Of a stretch of 64,000 nucleotides of DNA, positions 34,193-43,035 are shown one piece after another. Within the stretch, counting starts at the first letter, position 1; each line of letters starts with the position of its first letter. The notes under the pieces were generated by a model. That model was not told the DNA's origin and made no database searches. It saw only the letters and a program-made list of their open reading frames with translations. Made by a program: the position numbers and the translations under genes. The DNA is taken from assembly GCA_964580315.1 (NCBI GenBank), contig CAZOKH010000002.1:62001-126000 (forward strand), written 5' to 3'. The stretch is from CAZOKH01 sp964580315. Its GTDB lineage: Bacteria > Chloroflexota > Anaerolineae > Anaerolineales > Anaerolineaceae.

Positions 34193-34208
34193 TGTGACCG
34201 CCGTCACA
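34193..34208. promoter_or_regulatory. CRP/FNR-superfamily-type operator
   Basis: TGTGA-N6-TCACA (34193-34197, 34204-34208), a perfect match to the classical CRP consensus. It lies between the divergent ABC exporter and hydrolase genes, 12 bp before a possible -10 box TACAAT (34220-34225). Its closeness to that promoter suggests repression or overlap of the -35 region. No CRP-family gene lies in the window. Confidence 0.5.
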
Positions 34209-34248
34209 TCATGCTGATGTACAATACAGTTATCGGAGGATTCCTCAA

Positions 34249-34935
34249 ATGGCTTACAAACTCACCTGGTATGGACATGCAGCCCTGGGTTTGGAAACCG
34301 GCGGCTGCCGCTTGCTGGTTGACCCCTTCTTTACAGACAACCCTGCCGCCGCGGTTCGCGCAGAGGATGTGACTGCTGAGTATATCCTGGTGACCCACGG
34401 ACACGATGATCACCTGGGCGACACGTTGGAAATTGCCCGGCGCACCGGCGCCACCGTGATCGCCGTCACTGAAATTGCCAACTGGCTGGAGAAACAGGGG
34501 GTGCAAACCCACGGGCAGCAAATCGGCGGCGGGCACACCTTTCCCTTCGGACACCTAAAAATGACCCTGGCGCTGCACACCTCCAGCCTGCCCGACGGCT
34601 CGTACGGCGGCAACCCGGCGGGCTTTTTGCTCACCACGCAGCAGGGCGAAATAATCTACTTTGCCGGCGATACCGGCCTGTTTGGCGACATGCGCCTGAT
34701 TGGCGAAGCGGGCGTGCACCTGGCCGTGCTGCCGGTGGGCGACAACTTCACCATGGGCCCGGCCGACGCACTGCATGCCGTCAAACTGCTGCAGCCGCAG
34801 CATGTGCTGCCGGTGCACTACAACACCTGGGAGATCATCCAGCAAAATGACCTGCCGCAATGGGCTGACCGTGTGCAGGCCGAGAGCGGCGCGCAGGTGC
34901 ACCTGCTTTCACCGGGGCAAAGCCTGCAATTTTAA
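34249..34935 (+). CDS. UPF0173 metal-dependent hydrolase (metallo-beta-lactamase fold)
   Basis: 228 aa, full family length. MAYKLTWYGHAALGLETGGCRLLVDPF opens the fold. The metal-binding motif THGHDDH is at 49-55, followed by FAGDTGLFGDM, LPVGDNFTMGP and the terminal HVLPVHYNTW His. Strong ATCGGAGGA ribosome site. UPF0173 members are conserved but have no settled substrate. Upstream of the mevalonate genes in the same direction, with an 87-bp spacer. Confidence 0.92.
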   Translation: MAYKLTWYGHAALGLETGGCRLLVDPFFTDNPAAAVRAEDVTAEYILVTHGHDDHLGDTLEIARRTGATVIAVTEIANWLEKQGVQTHGQQIGGGHTFPFGHLKMTLALHTSSLPDGSYGGNPAGFLLTTQQGEIIYFAGDTGLFGDMRLIGEAGVHLAVLPVGDNFTMGPADALHAVKLLQPQHVLPVHYNTWEIIQQNDLPQWADRVQAESGAQVHLLSPGQSLQF

Positions 34936-35022
34936 CATTTGATAGTTTTTGCCACTGGCAAGCCTTTATCATCGGATCGATGCAACTTTGATTCACGAAT
35001 CAATTCTGACAGGAAAGCGCGC

Positions 35023-36291
35023 ATGAAGAAATTTTACGAACTGACTCCCGCCGAGCGGCTTGAACTGCTGGCGCAGCAAGCCGGGTTGACCCCCGCCGAA
35101 CTGGCGGCTTTGAGCGGTGAGGGCGGGTTGAGCGTTGAACAGGCCGACCACATGGTGGAGAACGCGGTGGGTGTGTTTGCCCTTCCGCTGGGCGTGGCGC
35201 AAAACTTTGTCATCAACGGGCGCGAGGTGCCCGTGCCTATGGCGGTGGAAGAACCTTCAGTGATCGCGGGAGCTTCCTTCATGGCCAAACTGGCGCGCGC
35301 CGGCGGCGGGTTCAGCGCCCACACCACCGCGCCGGAGATGATCGGGCAGATGCAGGTGCTTGACCTGGACGATTTGCCGGCGGCTCGCCTGCGCCTGCTG
35401 GAGCAAAAGCAGCGCCTGCTGGACGAAGCCGCCGTCATTGACCCCGTGCTGCAGCGCCTGGGCGGCGGACCGCGCGACCTGGAAGTGCGCATCATCAACG
35501 ATTCACCCATCGGCGGGTTCCTCGTGCTGCACCTCATCTACGACGTGCGCGACGCCATGGGTGCCAACGCGGTCAATACCGCCGTCGAGCGCCTGGCCCC
35601 ACTGGTGCAGCAAATCAGCGGCGGGCGCGTGCTGCTGCGCATCCTCACCAACCTGGCTGACCGCCGCCTGGCGCGCGCGCGCTGCGTCATCCCGCTGGAC
35701 GAGCTGGCGTTTGACCGCTTTGCCCCTGAAGATGTGCGCGACAACATCCTGTCGGCCTGGGCGTTTGCCGCCGCCGACCCTTACCGCGCCGCCACGCACA
35801 ACAAGGGCATCATGAACGGCATTGACGCGGTGGTAATTGCCACCGGCAACGACTGGCGCGCCGTGGAAGCCGGGGCGCATGCCTATGCCGCGCGCAGCGG
35901 GCATTACACCAGCCTGAGCACCTGGGGGCGCGACTCTGACGGCAACCTGACCGGCACGCTGGAACTGCCCCTGGCAGTGGGCACGGTGGGCGGCGCCACC
36001 CGTTCGAACCCGGCTGTGGGAGCCGCCCTCAAATTGATGGGCGTGAAGACCGCTGCCGAACTGGCCGAGATCATCGTCTCGGTGGGGTTGGCGCAAAACC
36101 TGGCCGCCCTGCGCGCCCTCGCCACTGAGGGCATTCAGCGCGGGCATATGGGTTTGCACGCCCGCCAGGTGGCCATTGCCGCCGGGGCGCAGGGTGAGCA
36201 AATCGAGCGCCTGGCGCAGCAATTGGTCGAAGAAAAAGTGGTGCGCATTGACCGCGCCGAGGAAATTCTGCGCAATTGGAATCAGTCGTAA
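35023..36291 (+). CDS. mvaA: Class II (degradative-type) hydroxymethylglutaryl-CoA reductase
   Basis: 422 aa from ATG 35023 (AGGAAAG upstream; a further in-frame start at 34939 is not conserved). MVENAVGVFALPLGVAQNFVING, VEEPSVIAGASFMAKLA, YDVRDAMGANAVNT (catalytic Asp and cofactor loop) and NKGIMNGIDAVVIATGNDWRAVEAGAHAYAAR...LSTW are class II HMGR hallmarks. It interconverts HMG-CoA and mevalonate with NAD(P)H. Encoded directly before HMG-CoA synthase, it is more likely biosynthetic (isoprenoids) than degradative here. This implies a mevalonate route in this organism. Confidence 0.92.
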   Translation: MKKFYELTPAERLELLAQQAGLTPAELAALSGEGGLSVEQADHMVENAVGVFALPLGVAQNFVINGREVPVPMAVEEPSVIAGASFMAKLARAGGGFSAHTTAPEMIGQMQVLDLDDLPAARLRLLEQKQRLLDEAAVIDPVLQRLGGGPRDLEVRIINDSPIGGFLVLHLIYDVRDAMGANAVNTAVERLAPLVQQISGGRVLLRILTNLADRRLARARCVIPLDELAFDRFAPEDVRDNILSAWAFAAADPYRAATHNKGIMNGIDAVVIATGNDWRAVEAGAHAYAARSGHYTSLSTWGRDSDGNLTGTLELPLAVGTVGGATRSNPAVGAALKLMGVKTAAELAEIIVSVGLAQNLAALRALATEGIQRGHMGLHARQVAIAAGAQGEQIERLAQQLVEEKVVRIDRAEEILRNWNQS

Positions 36292-36323
36292 ACACAGCAA
36301 AACATTAGCAGGAGGTATACAAC

Positions 36324-37406
36324 ATGGCTGAACAGGAAACATCCGGGGCATATTCCCCGTTATTAAAACCCGACAAACAGGTGGGCATCATCGGCTACGG
36401 CGCCTATGTGCCGCGCTACCGCCTGCCCGCCGCCGAGGTGGCCCGCGTGTGGTCGGGCGAAGAGGGCGGCGCGCCCATCAAAGAGAAATCGGTGCCGGGG
36501 TTGGATGAAGACGTGGTCACCATGTCGATCGAAGCTGCGCGCAACGCGCTGGCGCGGGCGGGCATTCACCCCGCCGACCTGCGCGCCGTTTGGGTCGGTT
36601 CCGAGTCGCACCCCTACGCGGTTAAACCCAGCTCCACCCTGGTGGCTGAAGCCATCGGAGCCACCCCCTCCATTCAAGCGGGCGACTGGGAATTTGCCTG
36701 CAAAGCCGGCACCGAAGCCTTCGTCGCCGCCGTTGGGCTGGTGGGTTCGGGCATGGCGCGCTATGCCCTGGCCATCGGCATGGACACCGCCCAGGGACGC
36801 CCCGGCGACGCGCTGGAGTTCACCGCCGCAGCCGGCGGAGCCGCCTACATCGTCGGCCCGCAGGAAGAAGCCCTGGCGGAGCTGGAAGGTTCCTATTCCT
36901 ATGTGACCGACACACCCGACTTCTGGCGGCGTGAGGGACAGAAATATCCCTCGCACGGGCAGCGCTTCACCGGCGAACCCGCTTACTTTCACCACATCAG
37001 CTCAGCCGCGCAGACCCTGATGGAAGCCCTGGGCGCCACTGCCGCTGATTTCACCTATGCCGTGTTCCACCAGCCCAACGCCAAGTTTCCGCGCCTGGTG
37101 GCCAAACGCCTGGGTTTCAGCGAAGAGCAAATTGCCCCCGGCCTGCTCTCGCCGATCATCGGCAACACCTACGCCGGCGCCTCGTTGATCGGCCTTGCGG
37201 CTGTGCTGGACATTGCCAAACCCGGCGACCGCATCCTGGTCACCTCGTTTGGTTCCGGCGCCGGGTCAGACGCCTTTGCCGTGCGCGTGACCGACGCCAT
37301 TGAAGCTCGCCGCAGCCTGGCGCCCACCACCGCCCAGTACATCGAGCGCCGCACCGAAATTGACTACGCCCGCTACGCGCGCATGCGCGGTAAGCTGACC
37401 CTTTAA
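36324..37406 (+). CDS. mvaS: Hydroxymethylglutaryl-CoA synthase, archaeal type
   Basis: 360 aa. [24 protein letters not shown] opens the thiolase fold. The nucleophilic Cys lies in [12 protein letters not shown], the catalytic His/Asn in [10 protein letters not shown], and Glu in the [15 protein letters not shown] region; [19 protein letters not shown] is typical of the archaeal branch. It condenses acetyl-CoA with acetoacetyl-CoA. AGGAGG lies 7 nt before the ATG. In archaea this enzyme forms a complex with acetoacetyl-CoA thiolase and a DUF35 protein. The thiolase homologue is next, the DUF35 gene is not in the window. Confidence 0.92.
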   Translation: MAEQETSGAYSPLLKPDKQVGIIGYGAYVPRYRLPAAEVARVWSGEEGGAPIKEKSVPGLDEDVVTMSIEAARNALARAGIHPADLRAVWVGSESHPYAVKPSSTLVAEAIGATPSIQAGDWEFACKAGTEAFVAAVGLVGSGMARYALAIGMDTAQGRPGDALEFTAAAGGAAYIVGPQEEALAELEGSYSYVTDTPDFWRREGQKYPSHGQRFTGEPAYFHHISSAAQTLMEALGATAADFTYAVFHQPNAKFPRLVAKRLGFSEEQIAPGLLSPIIGNTYAGASLIGLAAVLDIAKPGDRILVTSFGSGAGSDAFAVRVTDAIEARRSLAPTTAQYIERRTEIDYARYARMRGKLTL

Positions 37407-37422
37407 GCGCGAGGTGAACCCC

Positions 37423-38613
37423 ATGAGCGATGTAGTCATTGTTGGCATTGGTCAAACCCCGGTGGGCGAACACTGGGACCTTTCACTGCGCAACCTGGCA
37501 GCCCGCGCCATGCTGGCTGCCATCAAAGACGCCGGCGAATTGAAGCCGCAGGCGGTTTATATTGGCAACTTCCTGGCTTCCTCCCTGTTGGGGCAGGCCA
37601 ACCTGGGTGCGCTGCTCACCGAAAACGCCGGCCTTTCGGGTGCAGAAGGCATCACCCTGGAAGCCGCCGGAGCCTCCGGTGCGGCCGCTTTTCGCATGGC
37701 TCACCTGGCAGTGGCATCGGGCGTGGTGGATGTGGCCCTGGCGCTGGGCGTGGAAAAATGCACCGATGTGACCCCCGCCGAGTTGGAAACCGCCGCCGCC
37801 CAGGCATTGGATTACGACTATGAAGAGATGCAGGGGCTCACCCTCACCTCGCAGGCGGCCCTGTTAATGCAGCGCTACTTATATGAAAACGACCTGCCGC
37901 GCACTGCGCTGGCGGGCTTCCCGGTGCTGGCGCACGCCAACGCGGCAGCCAACCCCAACGCCATGTTCCGCCGCGCCGTTTCGCGCGAGCAGGTTGAGCG
38001 CGCCGGCATGCTCAGCGACCCACTCAACCAGTTCGATATGGCGCCCTACGCCGACGGCGCAGCCGCTTTGCTGATCACCCGCGCCGAGCTGGTGCCAGCC
38101 AGCCTGCCGCACCCGCTGGTGCGTGTGCTAGGCTCAAGCTGCGTCATCGACGCTGTTTCGCTGCACGACCGCCCCGACCCGCTGGCTTTCGAAGCCGCCC
38201 GCCTGTCGGTGGAACGCGCCTGCCGCAAAGCTGGCATTCTGCCTGGCGACGTGGACCTATTTGAACTGCACGACGCCTTCTCCATTTATGCCGCCCTGTC
38301 GCTGGAAGCGGCCGGTTTTGCCCCGCGCGGCCAGGGTTGGAAACTGGTCGAAGACGGCAGCCTGAACCTGAGCGGCAAACTGCCCGTTTGCACCCTGGGC
38401 GGGCTGAAGGCGCGCGGCAACCCGCCGGGCGCATCCGGAGCCTATCAACTGGTGGAAGCCGTGCAGCAACTGCGCGGGCAGGCCGGCGCCAGCCAGGTGA
38501 AAAACGCCCGCCTCGCCCTGGTGCAGTCGCTGGGCGGCGCCGCCACCACCGCCGTCACGCACGTGCTGGAGCGCTGGCAGCCCGCCGACCGCGTGTACGA
38601 CCACCCGAATTAA
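37423..38613 (+). CDS. Thiolase-superfamily protein lacking catalytic Cys and His
   Basis: 396 aa from ATG 37423 (GAGGTGA upstream). It aligns with archaeal acetoacetyl-CoA thiolases/SCP2 thiolases, but the nucleophile motif EAACASG reads EAAGASG (Gly83, codon GGA). The conserved GHPxGATG reads GNPPGASG (Asn333). The HDAF His (H283) is kept and the preceding motif is CTLGGLKARG. Two independent catalytic positions are changed, and by more than one base at the Cys codon, so error is unlikely. It may be a structural partner of HMG-CoA synthase or a Cys-free aldolase-like enzyme. Sixteen bp after mvaS, same operon. Confidence 0.85.
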   Translation: MSDVVIVGIGQTPVGEHWDLSLRNLAARAMLAAIKDAGELKPQAVYIGNFLASSLLGQANLGALLTENAGLSGAEGITLEAAGASGAAAFRMAHLAVASGVVDVALALGVEKCTDVTPAELETAAAQALDYDYEEMQGLTLTSQAALLMQRYLYENDLPRTALAGFPVLAHANAAANPNAMFRRAVSREQVERAGMLSDPLNQFDMAPYADGAAALLITRAELVPASLPHPLVRVLGSSCVIDAVSLHDRPDPLAFEAARLSVERACRKAGILPGDVDLFELHDAFSIYAALSLEAAGFAPRGQGWKLVEDGSLNLSGKLPVCTLGGLKARGNPPGASGAYQLVEAVQQLRGQAGASQVKNARLALVQSLGGAATTAVTHVLERWQPADRVYDHPN

Positions 38614-39311
38614 ACTGTTTCGCTTTTTTGCAATAGAAAAGTCAACACGTCGCTCATCAGGCGGTTGATGGACTGGTAGGTTTGCGCGTCTGCAGCCAGG
38701 ATCTGCTCCTCACTTTGCACATATTCCGCCGGGATCAATTCATCGCGGCAGTTGGCCACCATGTCGCGGGCTGAGGCGGGTGTGGTCTCCAGGTGGAACT
38801 GCAAACCAATCACCGACCGGCCCAGTTGAAACGCCTGGTTGGGGCAAATCTTGTTTTGCGCCAGGCGCACCGCGCCCGCGGGCAGGTCAAAGGTTTCGCC
38901 GTGCCAGTGGAACACGGTTGCCGAGGGTGGAAAGCGAAAATGCGCCGGACTGCCGCTATCAATGCCCTGTACAGGAAACCAGCCGATCTCTTTGTGCGGG
39001 TTGGCAAACACCCGGGCGCCGGCTGCGCTGGCAATGAGCTGCGCCCCCAGGCACACGCCCAGCACAGGCTTGCCGGCCTGAATGGCAGCCCGGATGAAAC
39101 GCTTTTCCTCCGCCAGCCAGGGGAACCGATCTTCGTCGTTCACGCTCATGGGGCCGCCCATTATCACCAGCAAATCGACGTCGTTTACATCAGGAAGAAC
39201 GGTTGATTCAAAGAAGCGGGTGGCAGTGATGTCATACCCGGCGGCTGCAAGCCAGGGGGCAATGCTGCCCAATCCTTCAAAGGGAACATGTTGGAGCGTA
39301 TGTGCGCGCAT
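38610..39311 (-). CDS. Class I glutamine amidotransferase-like protein
   Basis: 233 aa. MGGPMSVNDEDRFPWL, nucleophile Cys87 in VLGVCLGAQLIA and the His/Glu pair in GLQFHLE form the GATase triad. Such stand-alone GATases are often gamma-glutamyl hydrolase or GMP-synthase-like proteins of unknown substrate. Tail-to-tail with the thiolase gene, overlapping by 4 bp. Confidence 0.87.
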   Translation of the reverse strand: MRAHTLQHVPFEGLGSIAPWLAAAGYDITATRFFESTVLPDVNDVDLLVIMGGPMSVNDEDRFPWLAEEKRFIRAAIQAGKPVLGVCLGAQLIASAAGARVFANPHKEIGWFPVQGIDSGSPAHFRFPPSATVFHWHGETFDLPAGAVRLAQNKICPNQAFQLGRSVIGLQFHLETTPASARDMVANCRDELIPAEYVQSEEQILAADAQTYQSINRLMSDVLTFLLQKSETV

Positions 39312-39349
39312 AGAAATTATCCTTTAATGATCACCCGTTGCTGCTTATC

Positions 39350-39443
39350 GGTCGTTGCGAGCCGCGATGTTCTTTCGGGGCGTGGCGCCAGGTTTTGGGT
39401 TGAGACTGCCGCGTCGGGCTCCCGCCCTCCTCGCAGTGACCGG
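39350..39443. repeat. MITE-like repeat, family A, copy 3 (inverted)
   Basis: Ends CGGTCGTTGCGAG and CTCGCAGTGACCG are 11/13 inverted repeats. The interior matches copy 1 in reverse (ATGTTCTTTCGGGGCG and AGACTGCCGCGTCGGGC). It lies just upstream of the hydrolase gene. Confidence 0.7.
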
Positions 39444-39575
39444 TTGCAGTTTTTTGGCGGCAAAAATGATGATGAATTTGCTATTGTATCCCATTGTGCT
39501 GATATTCCCCCGCGGTGTCAACGTGTAAGATTTGGATGGAACGATCCGTCCAAAAAATACTGGAGAGTCAAGCCC

Positions 39576-40655
39576 ATGCACCGCCATGTTTTCCCGATCG
39601 TGATCATAGCCCTGCTGCTGACAGCCTGCGCGCCGGTGGCTGCTGCGGTTGACCCCGCCCCGGCGGCTGACAGCCTGCCTCAGCCCGAATTAACCGTTGA
39701 GCAGGCGCCCGCCGCTGCCTCCACCCTGCCGCCCACAGCGGCGCCCAGCCCCACGCCAGCCCCCACCCCGCACCCCATGCAGATTGATACCCAGCGCGCC
39801 GGGTCTTACCCCGGCAGCGATATCGTCATTGAAGAAGAGTTGGAACCGGGCGCAAATTACAGGCGCTATTATGCATACTATCTCTCGGAAGGTTTGAAAA
39901 TTTATGCCCTGCTGACCGTGCCAAACGGCGAAATGCCCACCGGGGGCTTCCCGGCCATCGTGTTCAACCACGGCTACATCCCGCCGGACGAATATCGCAC
40001 CACCGAGCGCTATGTGGCCTATGTGGACCGCCTGGCGCGCAGCGGTTATATCGTCTTTCGCATCGATTATCGCGGCCACGACCGCTCGGAAGGCTCGCCC
40101 AGCGGCGCCTACAGCAGCCCCGGTTACACGGTGGATGTGCTCAACGCGGTGTCATCGCTGCAGCGTTTTCCGCAGGCCAACCCCGATAAGATCGGCATGT
40201 GGGGACATTCGATGGGCGGATTTCTGACCCTGCGCGCCATGGTGGTTTCAGACGCGGTGAAGGTGGGGGTAATCTGGGCGGGAGTGGTGGCGCCCTATGC
40301 TGACATGCTCTACAACTGGCGGCACAACGACCTGCCGTTCGCATTTGTGCGCCCCGGCGGTTGGCGCAGCGACTGGGTGCAGCAATTCGGCGCCCCGGAA
40401 GAAAACCCACTGTTCTGGGATTCGGTTTCAGCCAATGCCTACCTGGCTGACCTGTCGGGCCCGGTGCAACTGCATCACGGCACAGCCGACAGCGAGGTGC
40501 CCACAGCCTTTTCGCAAACCCTTTACAATCAAATCGACGCCGCCGGCGGCGAGGTGGAATACTATATCTACGAGGACGACAACCACAACCTGTCCAACCA
40601 GTTCAACACGGCCATGCAGCGCACCATCGATTTTTATGACCGCTATTTGAAATAA
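39576..40655 (+). CDS. Lipoprotein alpha/beta-hydrolase (S9 peptidase/esterase-like)
   Basis: 359 aa from ATG 39576, chosen for its signal peptide (IIALLLTAC lipobox, Cys18); upstream extension would read through a repeat. After a Pro/Ala/Thr linker (about 25-70) comes an alpha/beta-hydrolase: FNHGYIPP oxyanion region, nucleophile Ser212 in GHSMGG, Asp in HHGTADSEVP, His near 337 in DDNHNLS. Extracytoplasmic, lipid-anchored. Prolyl-oligopeptidase-like or esterase activity is likely; substrate unknown. Confidence 0.87.
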   Translation: MHRHVFPIVIIALLLTACAPVAAAVDPAPAADSLPQPELTVEQAPAAASTLPPTAAPSPTPAPTPHPMQIDTQRAGSYPGSDIVIEEELEPGANYRRYYAYYLSEGLKIYALLTVPNGEMPTGGFPAIVFNHGYIPPDEYRTTERYVAYVDRLARSGYIVFRIDYRGHDRSEGSPSGAYSSPGYTVDVLNAVSSLQRFPQANPDKIGMWGHSMGGFLTLRAMVVSDAVKVGVIWAGVVAPYADMLYNWRHNDLPFAFVRPGGWRSDWVQQFGAPEENPLFWDSVSANAYLADLSGPVQLHHGTADSEVPTAFSQTLYNQIDAAGGEVEYYIYEDDNHNLSNQFNTAMQRTIDFYDRYLK

Positions 40656-40698
40656 GGGTTGGTCAATTTTTTCAAAGAGAATTGGTTGTTTACCTTTT

Positions 40699-41736
40699 TT
40701 ATTCCACTGAACTTGCGCAGCGAAAACCGATTGTAATATCTCCCAAATCACCGCCGCTCATTCGATCATAAACATTAAAAAAGGCGATATCCAACGGCAG
40801 CCTCCAGCATTGTCCGCGAAAGACATGGCTGCTGCCTGAATTTGGCCCGCGCGGGTTTTCAAGGGGAGAATTGATGTAATAATCTTCGCCGTACCAATCA
40901 TTGACGTACTCATAGACATTTCCGAGCATGTTCAATGCGCCATACGGGCTGGCGCCGGCGGGACGACTGCCCACCGGGTCAGGCATATTATTTGTACAGC
41001 CCTCACCGTTGACCAGGCTGCAATTCAACTCCTTCGTTCCCCAGGGAAGAACCCGTTCATCCCTGCCTCTGGCTGCTTTTTCCCATTCCGCTTCAGTTGG
41101 TAAACGTCTGCCTGCCCATTCGCAGTATGTGCGGGCATCTATCCATGAAACATCAGAAACCGGATAATTATCGTACCGGGGATTGCTAAAATAATCGGTC
41201 GGAAAGTATGACCCGTTCGTGACATACATATCCGTTTTCAATTCCTTGCACACTCCAGCATCCACGCATTTTTTATACATACCAAGGGATACTTCAGTCT
41301 GGTCGATATAGTATGCATCCAGGTAAACTGTATGCGATTGAAGTTCTTCAGGCCAAGTGTCTCCCATAATGAAATCTCCGGCTGGAACCAGCAGCATTGT
41401 CATTCCATCGATATCAGAAATTTTTGTTTGACCTAATTCCTGAATAACCGGTGTGTTGGTATTCTCCAGGGGCACCTCTGTGCTATTCAAACCAGTCGTA
41501 ATTGCTTCAGCAGTGATGGCTATTGAAGTAAATGGAGTCTCAATGGTCGGCAATGGGGTTGGAATGCTAGCAGGCCTTTGATTCAAAAACGTGATTAAAG
41601 CAATGATGGTACCTAAAATTGTTGCGTAAGCAGCGAATTTTTCCAGGTTTTTGTTTTCTGATGTTGTCTCTTTTGGGGTACTGGAAGGTGCCATATCCTT
41701 GTTCATGTCATTGTTTTGATTTTGCATGTCGGTCAT
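40699..41736 (-). CDS. Membrane-anchored SUMF1/FGE-fold protein
   Basis: About 345 aa from ATG 41736 (AGGTGG four nt upstream; longer starts possible). One helix (AAYATILGTIIALITFL), a Thr/Pro linker, then a C-type-lectin-like SUMF1 domain: MLLVPAGDFIMGD, YYIDQTEVSLGMYKKC, YPVSDVSWIDARTYCEWAGRRLPTEAEWEKAARG, GNVYEYVNDWYG, GFRCAS. The paired active-site cysteines of true formylglycine-generating enzyme are not evident (FRGQCW has one), so it is probably a binding or other catalytic member. No sulfatase nearby. Confidence 0.82.
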   Translation of the reverse strand: MTDMQNQNNDMNKDMAPSSTPKETTSENKNLEKFAAYATILGTIIALITFLNQRPASIPTPLPTIETPFTSIAITAEAITTGLNSTEVPLENTNTPVIQELGQTKISDIDGMTMLLVPAGDFIMGDTWPEELQSHTVYLDAYYIDQTEVSLGMYKKCVDAGVCKELKTDMYVTNGSYFPTDYFSNPRYDNYPVSDVSWIDARTYCEWAGRRLPTEAEWEKAARGRDERVLPWGTKELNCSLVNGEGCTNNMPDPVGSRPAGASPYGALNMLGNVYEYVNDWYGEDYYINSPLENPRGPNSGSSHVFRGQCWRLPLDIAFFNVYDRMSGGDLGDITIGFRCASSVE

Positions 41737-42159
41737 CATTCCACCTGAGGCAATGGATTTTAAAACCATCATTTTTATTATTATTGATGTTAAATCGTTA
41801 AAGAACAATTATAGACGGTCACTTCTGTTTTGCAATTAGGTGGGAAGAAAACAAACAAAAGGGCAAAGTTCTCGCCTGTAACTTCGGCGCAAACCCGCCC
41901 TGCGATTTCAAAGCCAGCACCAGCCAGTATCCCACCCGGGCTGTGCAGGATTAATGGAAAGCATCACCAAATTCTAAATTCTTTTCCACAAGCGTGACCA
42001 GCCATAACACCATCCAAAGATGGCAGTGCGTGGATGGCACTCCAAAGCCGCTCAACCAGCTTGCCGGTGTGGATACAGCGGGTCACCTGGCGAATAACTG
42101 GTACGCCCTAGAGCAAACTAAATAGCTAACTGGCAACTGCCTAGCCAATTTGAAAGAAT
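41737..42159. other. Gene-free stretch with relic repeat R1
   Basis: Nothing intact. At 42004-42103 a reading frame (HNTIQRWQCVDGTPKPLNQLA... ending TAG about 42124) closely matches the frame at 43434-43571. These look like remnants of a duplicated gene end flanking the lipoprotein gene. Confidence 0.45.
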
Positions 42160-43035
42160 TTATTCATTTGTGAGGTCAAGTTTCAATGAATATGTTCCTT
42201 CACCACTGCTGCGGATGATTTTTACAAACCAGTTACCCTTCATATCAGAGAGATACTTTAATGTGCGCACATTGCCAATGGTTGATACCGAACCGGCGCT
42301 CTTTGAATTAGGTCGATACAGCGTCATGGTAATGCTGGCTTCTTCTGGCTGAGTAAGTTCCAGGCTTATATTCTGCCCGACATCGATATTGAAGGAGTAC
42401 CAGTCTTCATCGTCTGCTCGTTTGAGGAATCCCTGGATGGTTCCGGGGGTAATGCTCATTGCCGCAGATGCATTCCCGGCATCCATACCACTGCCGGCAT
42501 CATCCTGGTTGGCAAGCGAGTATTCCAGCTTAAACTTTCCTCCGCCGCTGCTGCGGATAATTTTTACCCACCAGGCGCCGTCAACATCTGCCACGTATTT
42601 CAATGTGCGGATATTGCCAACAGTGGATACTGATCCAACAGATTTTGAATCGGGGCGATAAAGCCCCAACGTTATACTTGAATTCTCAGGTTGAGTGATC
42701 ATCAAAGTAATGATTTGTCCGGCATTGACGTTAAAAGTGTACCAATCTTCATTATCCCGATTGCCGCTGGGGAGATCACTACCCAGTTCTCCCATAAAAC
42801 AACCGGGTTGAATGAGTTCAGAATCGGAAGCTTGATTGGTTTCAGGTAAAGTTCCGCAGTCTTGAAAACCGTTATCGTTTGTTACTTCTTCGCTTTCTTC
42901 TTCCAAAACATCAGACGCGCTTTGCTCTTCTGAACTTTGCTGATTGGATGTCTCCCCCTTGATGAAAAATGAGCACGAAACGAGACTAATCATCAGAAGA
43001 AACCCACCCAAAATGCTAATCCTCTTATTATTCAT
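42160..43035 (-). CDS. Lipoprotein with two tandem PPC-like beta domains
   Basis: 291 aa. Signal peptide with lipobox LVSC (Cys21), an acidic/Ser linker (about 25-60), then two about 95-residue repeats. Each has the pattern EDWYTFNVNAGQIITLMITQPE...SIT..LYRP.SKS.GSVST.GN.RTLKY..D..G.W.VKIIRSSG. This resembles bacterial pre-peptidase C-terminal (PPC) domains, found in secreted proteins. Probably a surface-exposed binding protein. The repeats are very similar to each other, a recent duplication. Confidence 0.75.
   Translation of the reverse strand: MNNKRISILGGFLLMISLVSCSFFIKGETSNQQSSEEQSASDVLEEESEEVTNDNGFQDCGTLPETNQASDSELIQPGCFMGELGSDLPSGNRDNEDWYTFNVNAGQIITLMITQPENSSITLGLYRPDSKSVGSVSTVGNIRTLKYVADVDGAWWVKIIRSSGGGKFKLEYSLANQDDAGSGMDAGNASAAMSITPGTIQGFLKRADDEDWYSFNIDVGQNISLELTQPEEASITMTLYRPNSKSAGSVSTIGNVRTLKYLSDMKGNWFVKIIRSSGEGTYSLKLDLTNE

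Noticed and set aside
40699..41736. True formylglycine-generating enzyme (sulfatase activation)
   Set aside because: The active-site Cys pair is not evident and no sulfatase gene is nearby; kept as SUMF1-fold only.
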